Of a DNA stretch of 64,000 nucleotides, positions 51,921 to 63,367 are shown piece by piece (within the stretch, counting starts at the first letter, position 1; each line of letters starts with the position of its first letter). Below the pieces are notes generated by a model that saw only the letters and a list, made by a program, of their open reading frames with translations, did no database searches and had not been told where the DNA came from. The translations under genes and the position numbers were made by a program. The DNA lies in the NCBI GenBank assembly GCA_902573425.1, contig CACGJO010000001.1, forward strand, positions 186,001 through 250,000. The letters run 5' to 3'. This DNA is from an uncultured Pelagibacteraceae bacterium. Lineage in GTDB: Bacteria; Pseudomonadota; Alphaproteobacteria; Pelagibacterales; Pelagibacteraceae.

Positions 51921-52792
51921 AAATTTTAAAATATTTAATAGAAGCTATCTTCATATATGTATTATTTTTTTTATTTAGAATTTTAGGTATAAGTTTAAGC
52001 AGAAAGTTTTCATCTTTTTTATTGGTTAAATTTGGTTTTCTTTTTAGAAAAAAAAAAATTATTAAAAATAATATTTTAAAAGTCTTTAAACAATATTCGG
52101 ATACAGAAAGTGATATATTAATAAAAAAAATGTGGTCTAACTATGGTTTAACTTTTGCTGAGTATGTATTTCTAGATAAATTCAGATTCAACAAACTCCC
52201 TAAAAGTCATATTGAAATTTCTGGTGAAGAAATTTTAGTTAAAGTTAAAAAAGTGGGTAAACCAGTAATTTTTATTTCTGCACATTTAGCAAACTTTGAG
52301 ATAATGGCAATGGAATTGGAAAAAAAAAATATAAATCTTGCTGCCATTTATAGACCACTTAACAATTTTTTTTTAAATCCTTTCATGGTCTATTTAAGAA
52401 AAAAATATCTTTGCAAAAATCAAGTTAAAAAAGGTTTAATTGGAATGAGAGAAACTATAAATTATATTAAAAATAATAACAGTATTGCTTTAATGGTTGA
52501 TCAAAGAGTTGGGGAGTCAGAAAGATATCCGTTTTTTGGTGTACCCGCTCATACAACAACTATACCAGCACAATTAGCTTTAAAATATGATTTAGAGATA
52601 ATTCCTATTTTTTTAGAAAGAAAGGAAGAAAATTTTTTTAAAATGGAAATACAGCAACCAATAAAATATGAAAAAACCCAAAATTCTGATAAGGACAAAA
52701 AAAATATCACAATTGAAATTAACAGAATTATCGAACAGATGATTTTAAAAAATCCTAGTCAATGGATTTGGACCCATTCTAGATGGAAGTAA
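51917..52792 (+). CDS. lpxL: Late lipid A acyltransferase, LpxL/HtrB family
   Basis: A 291-residue membrane enzyme. An N-terminal helix is followed by WSNYGLTFAEYVFLDKF, the acyltransferase motif FISAHLANFEIMAMEL (the H-x4-D/E site), LAAIYRPLNNFF, MVDQRVGESERYPFFGVPAHTT and a C-terminal PSQWIWTHSRWK. It adds a secondary acyl chain to Kdo-lipid A. The specific chain length is not readable. It ends 2 bases from the convergent DUF2093 gene. Confidence 0.92.
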   Translation: MKILKYLIEAIFIYVLFFLFRILGISLSRKFSSFLLVKFGFLFRKKKIIKNNILKVFKQYSDTESDILIKKMWSNYGLTFAEYVFLDKFRFNKLPKSHIEISGEEILVKVKKVGKPVIFISAHLANFEIMAMELEKKNINLAAIYRPLNNFFLNPFMVYLRKKYLCKNQVKKGLIGMRETINYIKNNNSIALMVDQRVGESERYPFFGVPAHTTTIPAQLALKYDLEIIPIFLERKEENFFKMEIQQPIKYEKTQNSDKDKKNITIEINRIIEQMILKNPSQWIWTHSRWK

Positions 52793-52794
52793 GA

Positions 52795-52992
52795 TTATTT
52801 TTTTTGGATTTGATCAATTTTTTTTTTAACTTCTATGGGAGAATAGTATGCCTCTTGAAGTTCAACATTCCAATAAGTTAATTCATTAAGCGGAATTTTT
52901 TTTCCAGAAATTGCACAAGTAACATAATCCCCTTTTTCAACAATTTCAAAATTGTTGGGATGAAATTTAAGTTTTGCTTTATTTCCGTTCAT
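52795..52992 (-). CDS. DUF2093 family protein
   Basis: A 65-residue protein with AKLKFHPNNFEIVEKGDYVTCAISGKKIPLNELTYWNVELQEAY, the full conserved core of DUF2093, which is largely confined to alphaproteobacteria. The function is unknown. It is divergent from purD (27 bases apart). Confidence 0.88.
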   Translation of the reverse strand: MNGNKAKLKFHPNNFEIVEKGDYVTCAISGKKIPLNELTYWNVELQEAYYSPIEVKKKIDQIQKK

Positions 52993-53019
52993 GTTAATTT
53001 GAAATAAGATTTACATTAT

Positions 53020-54288
53020 ATGAATTTATTAGTTATAGGAAGTGGTGGAAGAGAGCATGCAATTTGCTATAAATTGAGACAATCTAGCAGAGTAAATGAA
53101 TTATTTTGCTTACCTGGAAATGCAGGTACAAAAAAAATTGCAAAAAATATAAATCAAGATATTTCAAATTTTGAGGAAATTTATAAAATCGTAAAGCAAA
53201 ATAAAGTTGATATCGTTATTATTGGTCCAGAGGAACCGCTGGTGAATGGCATAACTGATTTCCTAAAAGAAAAATCAGTAAGGGTTTTGGGTCCAAGTAA
53301 ATTTGCAGCTCAATTAGAAGGGTCTAAAGCTTTTATGAAAAATTTATGTAAAAAAAATAATATTCCAACTGCTGATTTTGGTGTTTTTGATGAATTTGAC
53401 GTGGCTTCAAACTTTATTCAAAAATCTAAAATTCCTATTGTTGTTAAGGCTGACGGTCTTGCCGCAGGAAAAGGTGTTTTAATTTGTAATTCAAAAGAAG
53501 AAGCAATAATTGAAACTAAAAAAATTCTTAATGGAAAATTTAAATCTTCAAAAAAAGTTGTACTAGAGGAATTTTTAGAAGGTGAAGAATTAAGCTATTT
53601 TGTTTTGGTTGACAAAAATTCTTATAGTTTTTTTGGATCTGCACAGGATCATAAAAAAGTTGGTGAGGGAGATACTGGGTTAAATACTGGGGGTATGGGT
53701 GCCTACTCTCCAGCAAAAAATTTGACAGAAGATTTGGATTCTAAAATAAAAAATAAAATAATAGAACCAACACTTAAGGCGATGAAAAATCTCGGATATC
53801 CTTATACTGGTTTTCTATATGCAGGTTTGATGATTAAGAACGGTGAACCCTATTTAATTGAGTACAATATTAGAATGGGAGATCCTGAATGCCAAGTGCT
53901 AATGATGAAATTAAAAACAGACTTATTGAGTATTATTGAAGCAACTACAAATAATAATTTGAGTAAATTAAAAATTGAGTGGGATAATAAAAAATGCATT
54001 ACAATTGTTTTATGCGCTAGAGGATATCCTGGAGAATATGTAAAAGATAAAGAGATAAAAAATTTATCAAAAATTCATTTAGATAAAAATAATCAAATAT
54101 TTCATGCTGGAACTTACGAGATAGATGGTAAAATATTTTCGAAAGGTGGCAGAGTTTTAAATATAACCTCCTCAAGTAATGACCTTAGAGAGGCTAGAAA
54201 TAGTTCTTTATCAAACCTAAAAAAAATCGACTGGGATAGTGGTTTTTTTAGAAAAGATATTGGTTGGAAAGCTATCAAAAAAAAATGA
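53020..54288 (+). CDS. purD: Phosphoribosylamine-glycine ligase (GAR synthetase)
   Basis: A 422-residue ATP-grasp ligase of purine synthesis. N-terminal GSGGREHAICYKL, then GPEEPLVNGI, the glycine-rich ATP loop KADGLAAGKGVLIC, GEELSYFVLVDKNS, GDTGLNTGGMGAYSPA and YNIRMGDPECQVLMMKL. Start and length are typical. Its stop overlaps the rsmD start (ATGA). PRPP, an upstream purine precursor, comes from prs in the same window. Confidence 0.97.
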   Translation: MNLLVIGSGGREHAICYKLRQSSRVNELFCLPGNAGTKKIAKNINQDISNFEEIYKIVKQNKVDIVIIGPEEPLVNGITDFLKEKSVRVLGPSKFAAQLEGSKAFMKNLCKKNNIPTADFGVFDEFDVASNFIQKSKIPIVVKADGLAAGKGVLICNSKEEAIIETKKILNGKFKSSKKVVLEEFLEGEELSYFVLVDKNSYSFFGSAQDHKKVGEGDTGLNTGGMGAYSPAKNLTEDLDSKIKNKIIEPTLKAMKNLGYPYTGFLYAGLMIKNGEPYLIEYNIRMGDPECQVLMMKLKTDLLSIIEATTNNNLSKLKIEWDNKKCITIVLCARGYPGEYVKDKEIKNLSKIHLDKNNQIFHAGTYEIDGKIFSKGGRVLNITSSSNDLREARNSSLSNLKKIDWDSGFFRKDIGWKAIKKK

Positions 54289-54854
54289 GGATCATTGGTG
54301 GCAAATTAAAGAATAAAAAAATTAATTTCCCAAAAAATATTAAAACAAGACCACTAAAAGACAATGTAAGAGAGAATATTTTTAATATACTTTTGCACTC
54401 TAAAATTATTGATATAAATTTTGAAAGTGTAAATGTGCTTGATCTTTATGCTGGATCAGGATCTTTTGGAATAGAATGTCTATCAAGAGGTGCGTCAAAT
54501 GTAATTTTTGTCGAGAAAGACCTAGATGCTCTATTTAATTTAAAAAAAAATATTAATGATATTAATTTATCAAAAAATTCCAAAATTATATCAAAGGATA
54601 TTAATTTATTCTTTAATGCCATAACTTTGAAAGATAATAAAAAATTTAACATAATTTTCTTTGATCCGCCTTACACAGATAAGAGTTTTATAAATTATTT
54701 AAAAGTAATAAAAGAAAAAGGTCTTTTAGATAAAAAACATATTTTAATAATACATAGGGAGGTAAAGTCTAATGATAATTTAGAAAGATATTTAAATATT
54801 ATTGAAAATAGAATTTATGGTCGATCACAAATTTTTTTTGGAAGAATTTTTTAA
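54285..54854 (+). CDS. rsmD: 16S rRNA (guanine966-N2)-methyltransferase
   Basis: About 189 residues from the ATG at 54285, which overlaps the purD stop. A frame start at 54264 lies inside purD. It opens with MRIIGGKLKNKKI and RPLKDNVRENIFNIL, then the SAM motif VLDLYAGSGSFGIECLSRGASNV and the catalytic FFDPPYTDKSF. These are typical of RsmD, which methylates G966. It overlaps the convergent pgi gene by 4 bases. Confidence 0.95.
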   Translation: MRIIGGKLKNKKINFPKNIKTRPLKDNVRENIFNILLHSKIIDINFESVNVLDLYAGSGSFGIECLSRGASNVIFVEKDLDALFNLKKNINDINLSKNSKIISKDINLFFNAITLKDNKKFNIIFFDPPYTDKSFINYLKVIKEKGLLDKKHILIIHREVKSNDNLERYLNIIENRIYGRSQIFFGRIF

Positions 54855-55972
54855 ATCAAAAACTTTTTTGTTAAAATTTTAACTTTTTCGACCGCAGGTT
54901 GGTCAAACGCATTTACTTTCATTAATTTTGCCATGTATATGGTTTCAAATATAAACAAAAGAAATAGGTCTGCTATAGTTTTTTCATCAAATGCGTTTAT
55001 TTTAAATTCTCTATAGGGAATTTTACTTGTTTTTAAAACTTCTATGAATGCTTTTTTTTGTGAATTTTTAATGTGATCATAGCTTTTTTTATTTAAAAAC
55101 TTAACTTTTTCCCCAAAGATTTTGGAATTAAATTTAAAATAATTTTTTTGTTTAGAACTAAAAACATAAAAAAATTTATCTTTTGGCCCATCTAAATATA
55201 ATTGCATCAAACTGTGATGATCTTTTGGTGCATTTGAAATAATTGGGATAAATCCCTTTTTGTTTTTTCCTAAACTTTCCGCTAAAAGTTGTTGGGACCA
55301 AAATAAAAAGTCGTCCAATTGAGGAACATAATTAAAAAATACTAATGTTTTAATTTTTTTTTGATATAATTTTTTTGTATTTTTTTTAGAAATAACAAAA
55401 TTTTTTTTATTTTTATAAAACTGTAAAAGTTTTTTTTTAATTTTATATGGGTTAAGACCCATTAGATAAGCTGGAACCATACCTACTTCAGAAAAAATTG
55501 AGTAACGTCCACCAATATTATGGTTATGTTTTATAAAAAAATAATCTTTTTTTTTTGCCAGATTAAATAAAGTATTATTTTTTTTTTCTGATATTATGAT
55601 CACATTATTTTTTTTTAAATAATTTTTATAATATCCAGTATTAAGTATAGTTTCGGTAGTATTTCCAGATTTCGAAATAATTATAAATAAAAACTTTGAT
55701 GGATTTTTTTTTATATCTATACTTTTTAATAATTTAAAATCTAAGTTGTCTATAAATATAAAATTTTTTTTTATTTTGTGCTTAAGAAAGGAGTACAAAG
55801 CTTTTGATCCAAGAATGGAACCGCCCATCCCTATTATTATAACCGTTTTGAATTTTTTAAACTTTTTGATCTTATTAAAATTAAAATTATTACTTTTTTT
55901 GGCACTTAAAGATCTCAACAAACTCGGATTTTTGTTCAAAATCTTATCCTTAAAATTATCTGCTTTGATCAT
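54851..55972 (-). CDS. pgi: Glucose-6-phosphate isomerase, short form
   Basis: A 373-residue PGI, much shorter than the common 440-560 residues. Core motifs are present: IIIGMGGSILGSKALYSFL (sugar-phosphate loop), ISKSGNTTETI, HNIGGRYSIFSEVGM, QQLLAESLGKNKKGFIPI with the catalytic Glu, DHHSLMQLYLDGP, and NAFDQPAVEKVK near the C-terminus. N-terminal helices of larger forms are missing. Very lysine-rich composition reflects the AT-rich genome. It follows the BamF-like gene by 1 base. Confidence 0.9.
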   Translation of the reverse strand: MIKADNFKDKILNKNPSLLRSLSAKKSNNFNFNKIKKFKKFKTVIIIGMGGSILGSKALYSFLKHKIKKNFIFIDNLDFKLLKSIDIKKNPSKFLFIIISKSGNTTETILNTGYYKNYLKKNNVIIISEKKNNTLFNLAKKKDYFFIKHNHNIGGRYSIFSEVGMVPAYLMGLNPYKIKKKLLQFYKNKKNFVISKKNTKKLYQKKIKTLVFFNYVPQLDDFLFWSQQLLAESLGKNKKGFIPIISNAPKDHHSLMQLYLDGPKDKFFYVFSSKQKNYFKFNSKIFGEKVKFLNKKSYDHIKNSQKKAFIEVLKTSKIPYREFKINAFDEKTIADLFLLFIFETIYMAKLMKVNAFDQPAVEKVKILTKKFLI

Positions 55973-55973
55973 T

Positions 55974-56279
55974 TTAAGGTTTTTTTCTTAATTCTCTTAA
56001 AATCATATTTTCTAAATTTGACGATGCCTCTGAACTTGAATTTGAATTGTTCGCACTACTTATTGCAGCTTCTAAAGAGGAGTTAACATCTTTTGTTTTT
56101 TTTGATTTTGGAATTGGTAAATTATCATAGTCTGGTGGTAATATAAGTGGATCCTTCTTCTTTATTAAAAATTCGTCAGTTGTCTTTTTTTTTTGACCAG
56201 TTACTGCATCCCTAAAATTGGTACATCCATTTAATCCTATGAAAATTATAATAATAAAAATTATTTTTAAATATCTCAT
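55974..56279 (-). CDS. BamF/DUF3035-like outer-membrane lipoprotein
   Basis: A 101-residue protein with a lipoprotein signal: a hydrophobic stretch (IIFIIIIFIGLNG) and the lipobox cysteine at GLNGC. The mature part has TDEFLIKKKDPLILPPDY, the conserved core of the DUF3035 family, of which BamF in Caulobacter associates with the beta-barrel assembly machine. The C-terminus is serine/asparagine-rich and probably disordered. It overlaps lspA by 4 bases, which fits: LspA matures it. Confidence 0.75.
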   Translation of the reverse strand: MRYLKIIFIIIIFIGLNGCTNFRDAVTGQKKKTTDEFLIKKKDPLILPPDYDNLPIPKSKKTKDVNSSLEAAISSANNSNSSSEASSNLENMILRELRKKP

Positions 56280-56767
56280 GTGTTTTTTTTTAATACAAAT
56301 TCTTTTATTACCATAGCAAAAATACCAAGAGAAATAAAAATATCTGCAAAATTAAAGGTAAACCAATGCATGTTTCCTACATGAAAATCTATAAAATCAG
56401 GAACAGCGAAATATGTAAGCCTGTCATAAACATTTCCTACGGCTCCTCCTAAAATAAAGGACACAATTATTTTTCCCGTGTTATCTGATATGACCATCAA
56501 ATATACAAGATAAACTATAATTATTAAAATTATTGCTGATATTAAATGGTATAAAAAACTTGTATCTAGACTTAAAAGACCAAAAGCAATTCCCTGGTTC
56601 CAATTTAAAGTAATGTTAATAAAATCATTTAAAAAAATATCCCCTTGTTCTGATTGAATTTTTTTAATGACACTAATTTTTGAAATCCTATCAATTCCAA
56701 AAAATATTAGAATTAAAAACAGACTAATTATATCAAATTTTTTTACTTTTATTTTATTTTCCAGCAT
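56276..56767 (-). CDS. lspA: Lipoprotein signal peptidase
   Basis: 163 residues from the ATG at 56767. A longer frame to 56815 lies deep inside ileS. Four membrane helices and the catalytic aspartates are visible in GNVYDRLTYFAVPDFIDFH and FNFADIFISLG, as are NLTLNWNQGIAFGLL and GGAVGNVYDR. It removes the signal peptide after Lgt has lipidated the cysteine. Order ileS-lspA is standard; the overlap with ileS is 14 bases. Confidence 0.94.
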   Translation of the reverse strand: MLENKIKVKKFDIISLFLILIFFGIDRISKISVIKKIQSEQGDIFLNDFINITLNWNQGIAFGLLSLDTSFLYHLISAIILIIIVYLVYLMVISDNTGKIIVSFILGGAVGNVYDRLTYFAVPDFIDFHVGNMHWFTFNFADIFISLGIFAMVIKEFVLKKNT

Positions 56768-59498
56768 TTTGTAATGGACAAATTTTAGTTCTTGAACATT
56801 TATTTTTATTTGCACTTGATACTATTTTCCAACATCTTGCACACTTTGTGCCGTCAGCTTTTTCAACAGATACTAATAATTGATCTTTAACATCATCCTT
56901 TATAGTTTTTGTAACATTAGATGTAATAAAAAGTTCTTCTGCGTCTACGCTATTAAGAATTTCATGGTTTTCTTTTGATAAAGAAATTTTTACATCAGCT
57001 TCCAAACTAGAACCAATTATTTTTTTTGACCTTTTTTCTTCTATGGCGATATTAACTTCTTGTCTAAAAGAAAGTAATTTTTCCCATTTTTTGTAAAGAG
57101 TTTCATTTTGCCAATTTTCTGGTAATTCAGGAAAAGTTTCCTCATGAATACTTATTTTTTTATCTTTATTTGATAAGTCAGTTATTTCCTCAGTTGTGAA
57201 TGATAAAACTGGTGCATACCATTTTAACAGACACTCAAGAATTATATTTAGTAAAGTTACACAGGATCTTCTCTTTTGTGAACTTACTTCATCGCAATAC
57301 AATGTGTCTTTTCTTATATCAAAATAAAACGAAGATAGATCAAGTGTACAAAAATTTAGCAACTCTTTTTGAAGCTTGTGAAAATTATAGTCTTTTAGGC
57401 TCTTCTTAATTTCTAAACTTAAAAAATAAAGTTTATGCAATATTACCTGCTCTAACTCTGGTAATTCTTTCACTTTAATTGAGTTAAAATTTTGCGGACT
57501 GTAATTGTCTCTTAAATTTCCTAAAATATATCTGAAAGTATTTCTTATTTTCCTATAAGATTCAGCATGTTGTTCTAATATCGTGTGATCTATTCTTAAA
57601 TCCTCTGCATAATCTGAAGAAGCAACCCAAAGTCTAAGTATGTCAGCACCATATTTTTTTAAAATATCGTCAGGTGAAATAATATTGCCCGCAGATTTTG
57701 ACATTTTCATCCCTTTACCATCCACTACAAACCCGTGTGATAGTATACTATCAAAAGGAGCTCTACCCCTAGTTCCGCAAGACTCTAAAAGAGAGGAGTG
57801 AAACCAACCTCTGTGTTGGTCAGAGCCCTCTAAATACATTGATGCTGGCCATTTTAAATCTTTTCTTTTTTCCAAGACAAATGAATGTGTTGATCCACTA
57901 TCAAACCAAACCTCTACTATGTCATTTGATTTTATATAATTTTCTTTATTATATTTTTCTCCAAGAAACCTCTGTGGATCATCATGAAACCAACAGTCTG
58001 ATCCCTCTTTCTCGTAAATCTTTGCAATATTTTCTATTACCTCAGGATCTCTTAAAGGTTCATTAGTTTTTTTATCAATAAAAATTGGCAAAGGAACTCC
58101 CCAAGAACGCTGCCTTGAAATACACCAGTCAGGCCTTGTTTCGATCATTGATCTGATTCTTGCTTTCCCTTTTTCAGGGAAAAATATTGTTTTATCAATT
58201 GATTCAATTGCTTTTTTTCTAAGTTTATGACTTTCCATTGATATAAACCACTGTGGTGTAGCTCTATGAACTAATGGTGCTTTTGACCTCCATGAATGAG
58301 GATAGCTATGTAACAAACTACCGTTTCCCAAAAGATTATTTTGTTCTTTTAAATTTTTAATAATAATTTCATCTGCTTTAAATACATGGGTTCCCTCGAA
58401 GATTGGTATATTTTTTGTATAAAGACCATCATTATTCACTGTTTCGATTGCTTTCATTCCATGTTTTAAACACAAATTAAAATCGTCAGGTCCATGGCTA
58501 GGGGCACAATGAACTATTCCTGTACCCTGGTCTAGAGTAACAAAATTGGCGTCTAACATTGGTACATCATGCTCATAACCTAAATTTTTAAATGGATGAG
58601 AACATAAAGTATTTTTGAACTCCCTTCCTTTAAAAGTTTTCAAAACTTTATGTTTTCCTAAGTCACAACTTTCGATAACTGAATTAATCAATTTTTCAGC
58701 AACAACAATTTTATTTTTACCAATATCTAAAACTACATAATCAATATCTTTATTATAAGCTAATGCTTTATTTGCTGGTATTGTCCATGGCGTTGTAGTC
58801 CAAATAATAATAGATGTATTCTTTAAATAATCTTTATCAGATTTTTTCACATTAAAACTTGCGTAAATAGTATTTGATTTATGATCTCTATATTCTACTT
58901 CTGCATCTGCTAAAGCTGTCTTTTCAACTGTTGACCATAATACTGGCTTAAAGCCTCTATAAAGACTTCCTTCTTTAAGAAATTTCCCTAGTTCTCTTAC
59001 AATTTGTGCCTCTGCATCATAACTCATTGTGGAATAATAATTTTCCCAATCACCTATTACACCTAATCTTTTAAATTCTTTTTTATGTATTACAATCCAC
59101 TTCTCTGCAAATTCTCTACACTCTTTTCTAAAATCTTTTATAGGTATTTCATCTTTATTCTTTTTTCTTTTTTTATATTGTTCCTCAATTTTCCATTCTA
59201 TCGGTAAACCATGACAATCCCATCCTGGAACATATATTGAGTCCTTATCATCCATTTGATGAAATTTTATAATAATGTCTTTCAAAATTTTATTAAGTGC
59301 TGTTCCCATATGTATGTGCCCGTTAGCATAAGGGGGGCCATCATGAAGAACGAATTTGGTTTTGCCTTCTGACTTTTTTCTTAATCTCTCGTAAAGTTTA
59401 ATTTTGTCCCAAGTTTCTAATATTTTTGGTTCCTTGGAAGGTAGATTTGCCTTCATAGAAAAGGATGTTTTGGGAAGATTTAAATTATTTTCAGCCAT
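56754..59498 (-). CDS. ileS: Isoleucyl-tRNA synthetase
   Basis: A 914-residue class I synthetase. HIGH motif in PPYANGHIHMGTAL (about 55-68), the editing domain with TTTPWTIPANKALAY, the KMSKS loop GMKMSKSAGN and an anticodon-binding C-terminus with a zinc site (CARCWKI and CSRTKICPLQ). Length is typical for bacterial type I IleRS. It is part of a minus-strand operon from the HAD gene and ribF to pgi. Confidence 0.97.
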   Translation of the reverse strand: MAENNLNLPKTSFSMKANLPSKEPKILETWDKIKLYERLRKKSEGKTKFVLHDGPPYANGHIHMGTALNKILKDIIIKFHQMDDKDSIYVPGWDCHGLPIEWKIEEQYKKRKKNKDEIPIKDFRKECREFAEKWIVIHKKEFKRLGVIGDWENYYSTMSYDAEAQIVRELGKFLKEGSLYRGFKPVLWSTVEKTALADAEVEYRDHKSNTIYASFNVKKSDKDYLKNTSIIIWTTTPWTIPANKALAYNKDIDYVVLDIGKNKIVVAEKLINSVIESCDLGKHKVLKTFKGREFKNTLCSHPFKNLGYEHDVPMLDANFVTLDQGTGIVHCAPSHGPDDFNLCLKHGMKAIETVNNDGLYTKNIPIFEGTHVFKADEIIIKNLKEQNNLLGNGSLLHSYPHSWRSKAPLVHRATPQWFISMESHKLRKKAIESIDKTIFFPEKGKARIRSMIETRPDWCISRQRSWGVPLPIFIDKKTNEPLRDPEVIENIAKIYEKEGSDCWFHDDPQRFLGEKYNKENYIKSNDIVEVWFDSGSTHSFVLEKRKDLKWPASMYLEGSDQHRGWFHSSLLESCGTRGRAPFDSILSHGFVVDGKGMKMSKSAGNIISPDDILKKYGADILRLWVASSDYAEDLRIDHTILEQHAESYRKIRNTFRYILGNLRDNYSPQNFNSIKVKELPELEQVILHKLYFLSLEIKKSLKDYNFHKLQKELLNFCTLDLSSFYFDIRKDTLYCDEVSSQKRRSCVTLLNIILECLLKWYAPVLSFTTEEITDLSNKDKKISIHEETFPELPENWQNETLYKKWEKLLSFRQEVNIAIEEKRSKKIIGSSLEADVKISLSKENHEILNSVDAEELFITSNVTKTIKDDVKDQLLVSVEKADGTKCARCWKIVSSANKNKCSRTKICPLQNAGK

Positions 59499-59503
59499 AT
59501 TAT

Positions 59504-60412
59504 TTACTTTGCATCTTTTATATCTTTTTTGATCTGTTTTTTTAATTCTAAAATATTTTTAAATCTTTTTTCACCTCGTATAAATTTAATTAGCATTATT
59601 TTAATTCTTTTATCATATAAATTTTTATTAAAGCTAAAAATATGAGCCTCAAGAATTAATTTCTTCTTTCCAAATGTTGGTCTATATCCAACATTTACAA
59701 TACCTTTTTTTTTGGTTTTATTACCTATAAGAATTTTTGCTGAATATACTCCAAGTTTAGGAACTATATAATTCTTTATATCAATATTACATGTTGGAAA
59801 ACCAATAGTTCTTCCTCTTCTATCACCTCTTTGAACCTTGCCTTCTATTGTCCAAGATCTTCCTAGTAGCTTATTGGCATATTCTATTTTACCATTTTTA
59901 ATTTTATTTCGAATTAGCGTCGATGAAACTGTTAAATTTTTTTTATTTAAAGGTGTTATTGTTTTAGTTTTATAATTAAAAAAAACCTCTTTTTTTTTTA
60001 ATAATTTAATATCACCAGCTCTATTTTTTCCAAATCTAAAATTTTTACTTATAAAAATTAATTTTACCTTGAGTTTTTTATAAACAATTTCTCTAATAAA
60101 ATTTTCAGAGGAAATATTTGAAAATTTTTCGTTGAACTTTTTAATAATCAAAAAATCTAATCCATATTTTTTTGATGATAAAATCTTTTGATTTAAAGAG
60201 TCGATTCTATAATTTTTCAATTTTTTATTAAAAAACATTATTGGTAATGGGTGAAATACTAAAAGGCCAAATTTTAAATTATATTTTTTTGCAATAAGTT
60301 TACCTTGATTGATTACCTTCTGGTGACCCAAATGAAAACCATCAAAATTTCCAATAGCGATTGCAGAATTTTGAAATTTTTTTTCTATTTTAAAATTTTT
60401 ATAGATTTTCAT
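59504..60412 (-). CDS. ribF: Bifunctional riboflavin kinase/FAD synthetase
   Basis: A 302-residue enzyme making FMN and FAD from riboflavin. The N-terminal adenylyltransferase has IAIGNFDGFHLGHQKVI and the conserved STLIRNKIKNG. The C-terminal kinase has GRTIGFPTCNIDIK and later GIVNVGYRPTFGKK. The order ribF-ileS-lspA is widely conserved. It lies 5 bases upstream of ileS and abuts the HAD gene. Many flavoproteins in this window depend on its product. Confidence 0.96.
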   Translation of the reverse strand: MKIYKNFKIEKKFQNSAIAIGNFDGFHLGHQKVINQGKLIAKKYNLKFGLLVFHPLPIMFFNKKLKNYRIDSLNQKILSSKKYGLDFLIIKKFNEKFSNISSENFIREIVYKKLKVKLIFISKNFRFGKNRAGDIKLLKKKEVFFNYKTKTITPLNKKNLTVSSTLIRNKIKNGKIEYANKLLGRSWTIEGKVQRGDRRGRTIGFPTCNIDIKNYIVPKLGVYSAKILIGNKTKKKGIVNVGYRPTFGKKKLILEAHIFSFNKNLYDKRIKIMLIKFIRGEKRFKNILELKKQIKKDIKDAK

Positions 60413-61225
60413 TTACCAGGTTAACTCTTTTTGGAAAAAATTAGATTCTACTTCATTTTGTTCTAATAAATCATTAATAAATTTTTCATTTACAGCTTTA
60501 TCTTTATGAACGCCACCAGTAATAAATATAGAGTCTAATTTCATGTTGTTTGCACCTTTAATATCTGTTTTAAGGTTGTCACCAATTACTAATGTTTTTT
60601 GACTCATATCCAAACAAGAAAGGTAAACTTCTTTATACGGTTTTCCGAAGTATATTACACTGCCCCCAATACTTTCAAAAACTTGTGCAATTTTTCCTGC
60701 ACAATATTCCTCCTCCGATCCCCTATGAACAGTTAGATCGGGATTAGTACAGATAAATTTTTTATTTTTAAAATTTTTAAGTAAATTTTCATAAAATTTT
60801 AAATTTTCCTCCTCTTCATCAAGCAAACCAGTACATAAAATAAAATCGCAATTTTCAAGAGTAGTTTTATTTTCTTTAAACTCAAAAAATAAAGATTGAT
60901 CTCTTGGTGGTCCTAAATGAAAAAACTTTTTACCAAATTTTTCTTCTTTTAAAGAATTTCTAGCTGCTTCTCCCGATGTGAATATATTTTTTAGGAATTT
61001 CTCTTCCATATTTAATTTCTTCAGAAATTCTTTAACTTTATTGTTGGGTCTGGGCGCATTTGAGAGAAAAATAATTTTTTTTTTATTCTCATCTAATTTT
61101 TGAATGACCTCTAAAGCTGAAGAATAAAGTTTAATTCCATTATGCATTACACCCCATAAATCGATTAAAAATGCATCATATTCATTATATATTCTTGACA
61201 AATGATCTAATTTTTTAATTTTCAT
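60413..61225 (-). CDS. HAD-superfamily class IIA hydrolase
   Basis: A 270-residue phosphatase of the NagD/class IIA HAD group (TIGR01459-like). It has the nucleophile motif DAFLIDLWGVMHNGIKLYS, LSNAPRPNN, the cap region, YFGKPYKEVY and TLVIGDNLKTDIKGANN. The natural substrate is unknown. It is the first gene of the ribF-ileS-lspA operon in this window, as in other alphaproteobacteria. Confidence 0.92.
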   Translation of the reverse strand: MKIKKLDHLSRIYNEYDAFLIDLWGVMHNGIKLYSSALEVIQKLDENKKKIIFLSNAPRPNNKVKEFLKKLNMEEKFLKNIFTSGEAARNSLKEEKFGKKFFHLGPPRDQSLFFEFKENKTTLENCDFILCTGLLDEEEENLKFYENLLKNFKNKKFICTNPDLTVHRGSEEEYCAGKIAQVFESIGGSVIYFGKPYKEVYLSCLDMSQKTLVIGDNLKTDIKGANNMKLDSIFITGGVHKDKAVNEKFINDLLEQNEVESNFFQKELTW

Positions 61226-61269
61226 AGGAAATTCAACGTTTTTTTGACCGTTTTTTTTTTTATCATAGA

Positions 61270-61298
61270 CTTGAAATATTTTAAATACATACCATATT
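61270..61298 (+). promoter_or_regulatory. Candidate heat-shock (sigma-32-like) promoter of groESL
   Basis: CTTGAAA at 61270-61276 is followed after 15 bases by CCATATT at 61292-61298. This resembles the sigma-32 pattern CTTGAAA then CCCCATNT, and also the alphaproteobacterial CTTG plus CYTATNT form. It lies 30 bases before the groES ATG. No CIRCE inverted repeat is seen, so HrcA control is unlikely. Confidence 0.5.
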
Positions 61299-61327
61299 CC
61301 TCATTATTATAAATTAAAGGAGTTTTC

Positions 61328-63294
<1,967 letters not shown>

Positions 63295-63309
63295 GACCCA
63301 AATATCTCA

Positions 63310-63350
63310 AAAAAAATTTAAAAGGCGGGTTTTTACTCGCCTTTTTTTTT
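63310..63350 (+). terminator. Rho-independent terminator after groEL, likely bidirectional
   Basis: A 10-base-pair stem AAAGGCGGGT (63321-63330) pairs with ACTCGCCTTT (63335-63344), with one G-T pair and a TTTT loop, followed by a T run to 63350. An A run at 63310-63316 on the other side would act as a T tail for the convergent gene. It is the only clear hairpin terminator I found in the window. Confidence 0.92.
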
Positions 63351-63367
63351 GCCTATAGAAAATTAAT

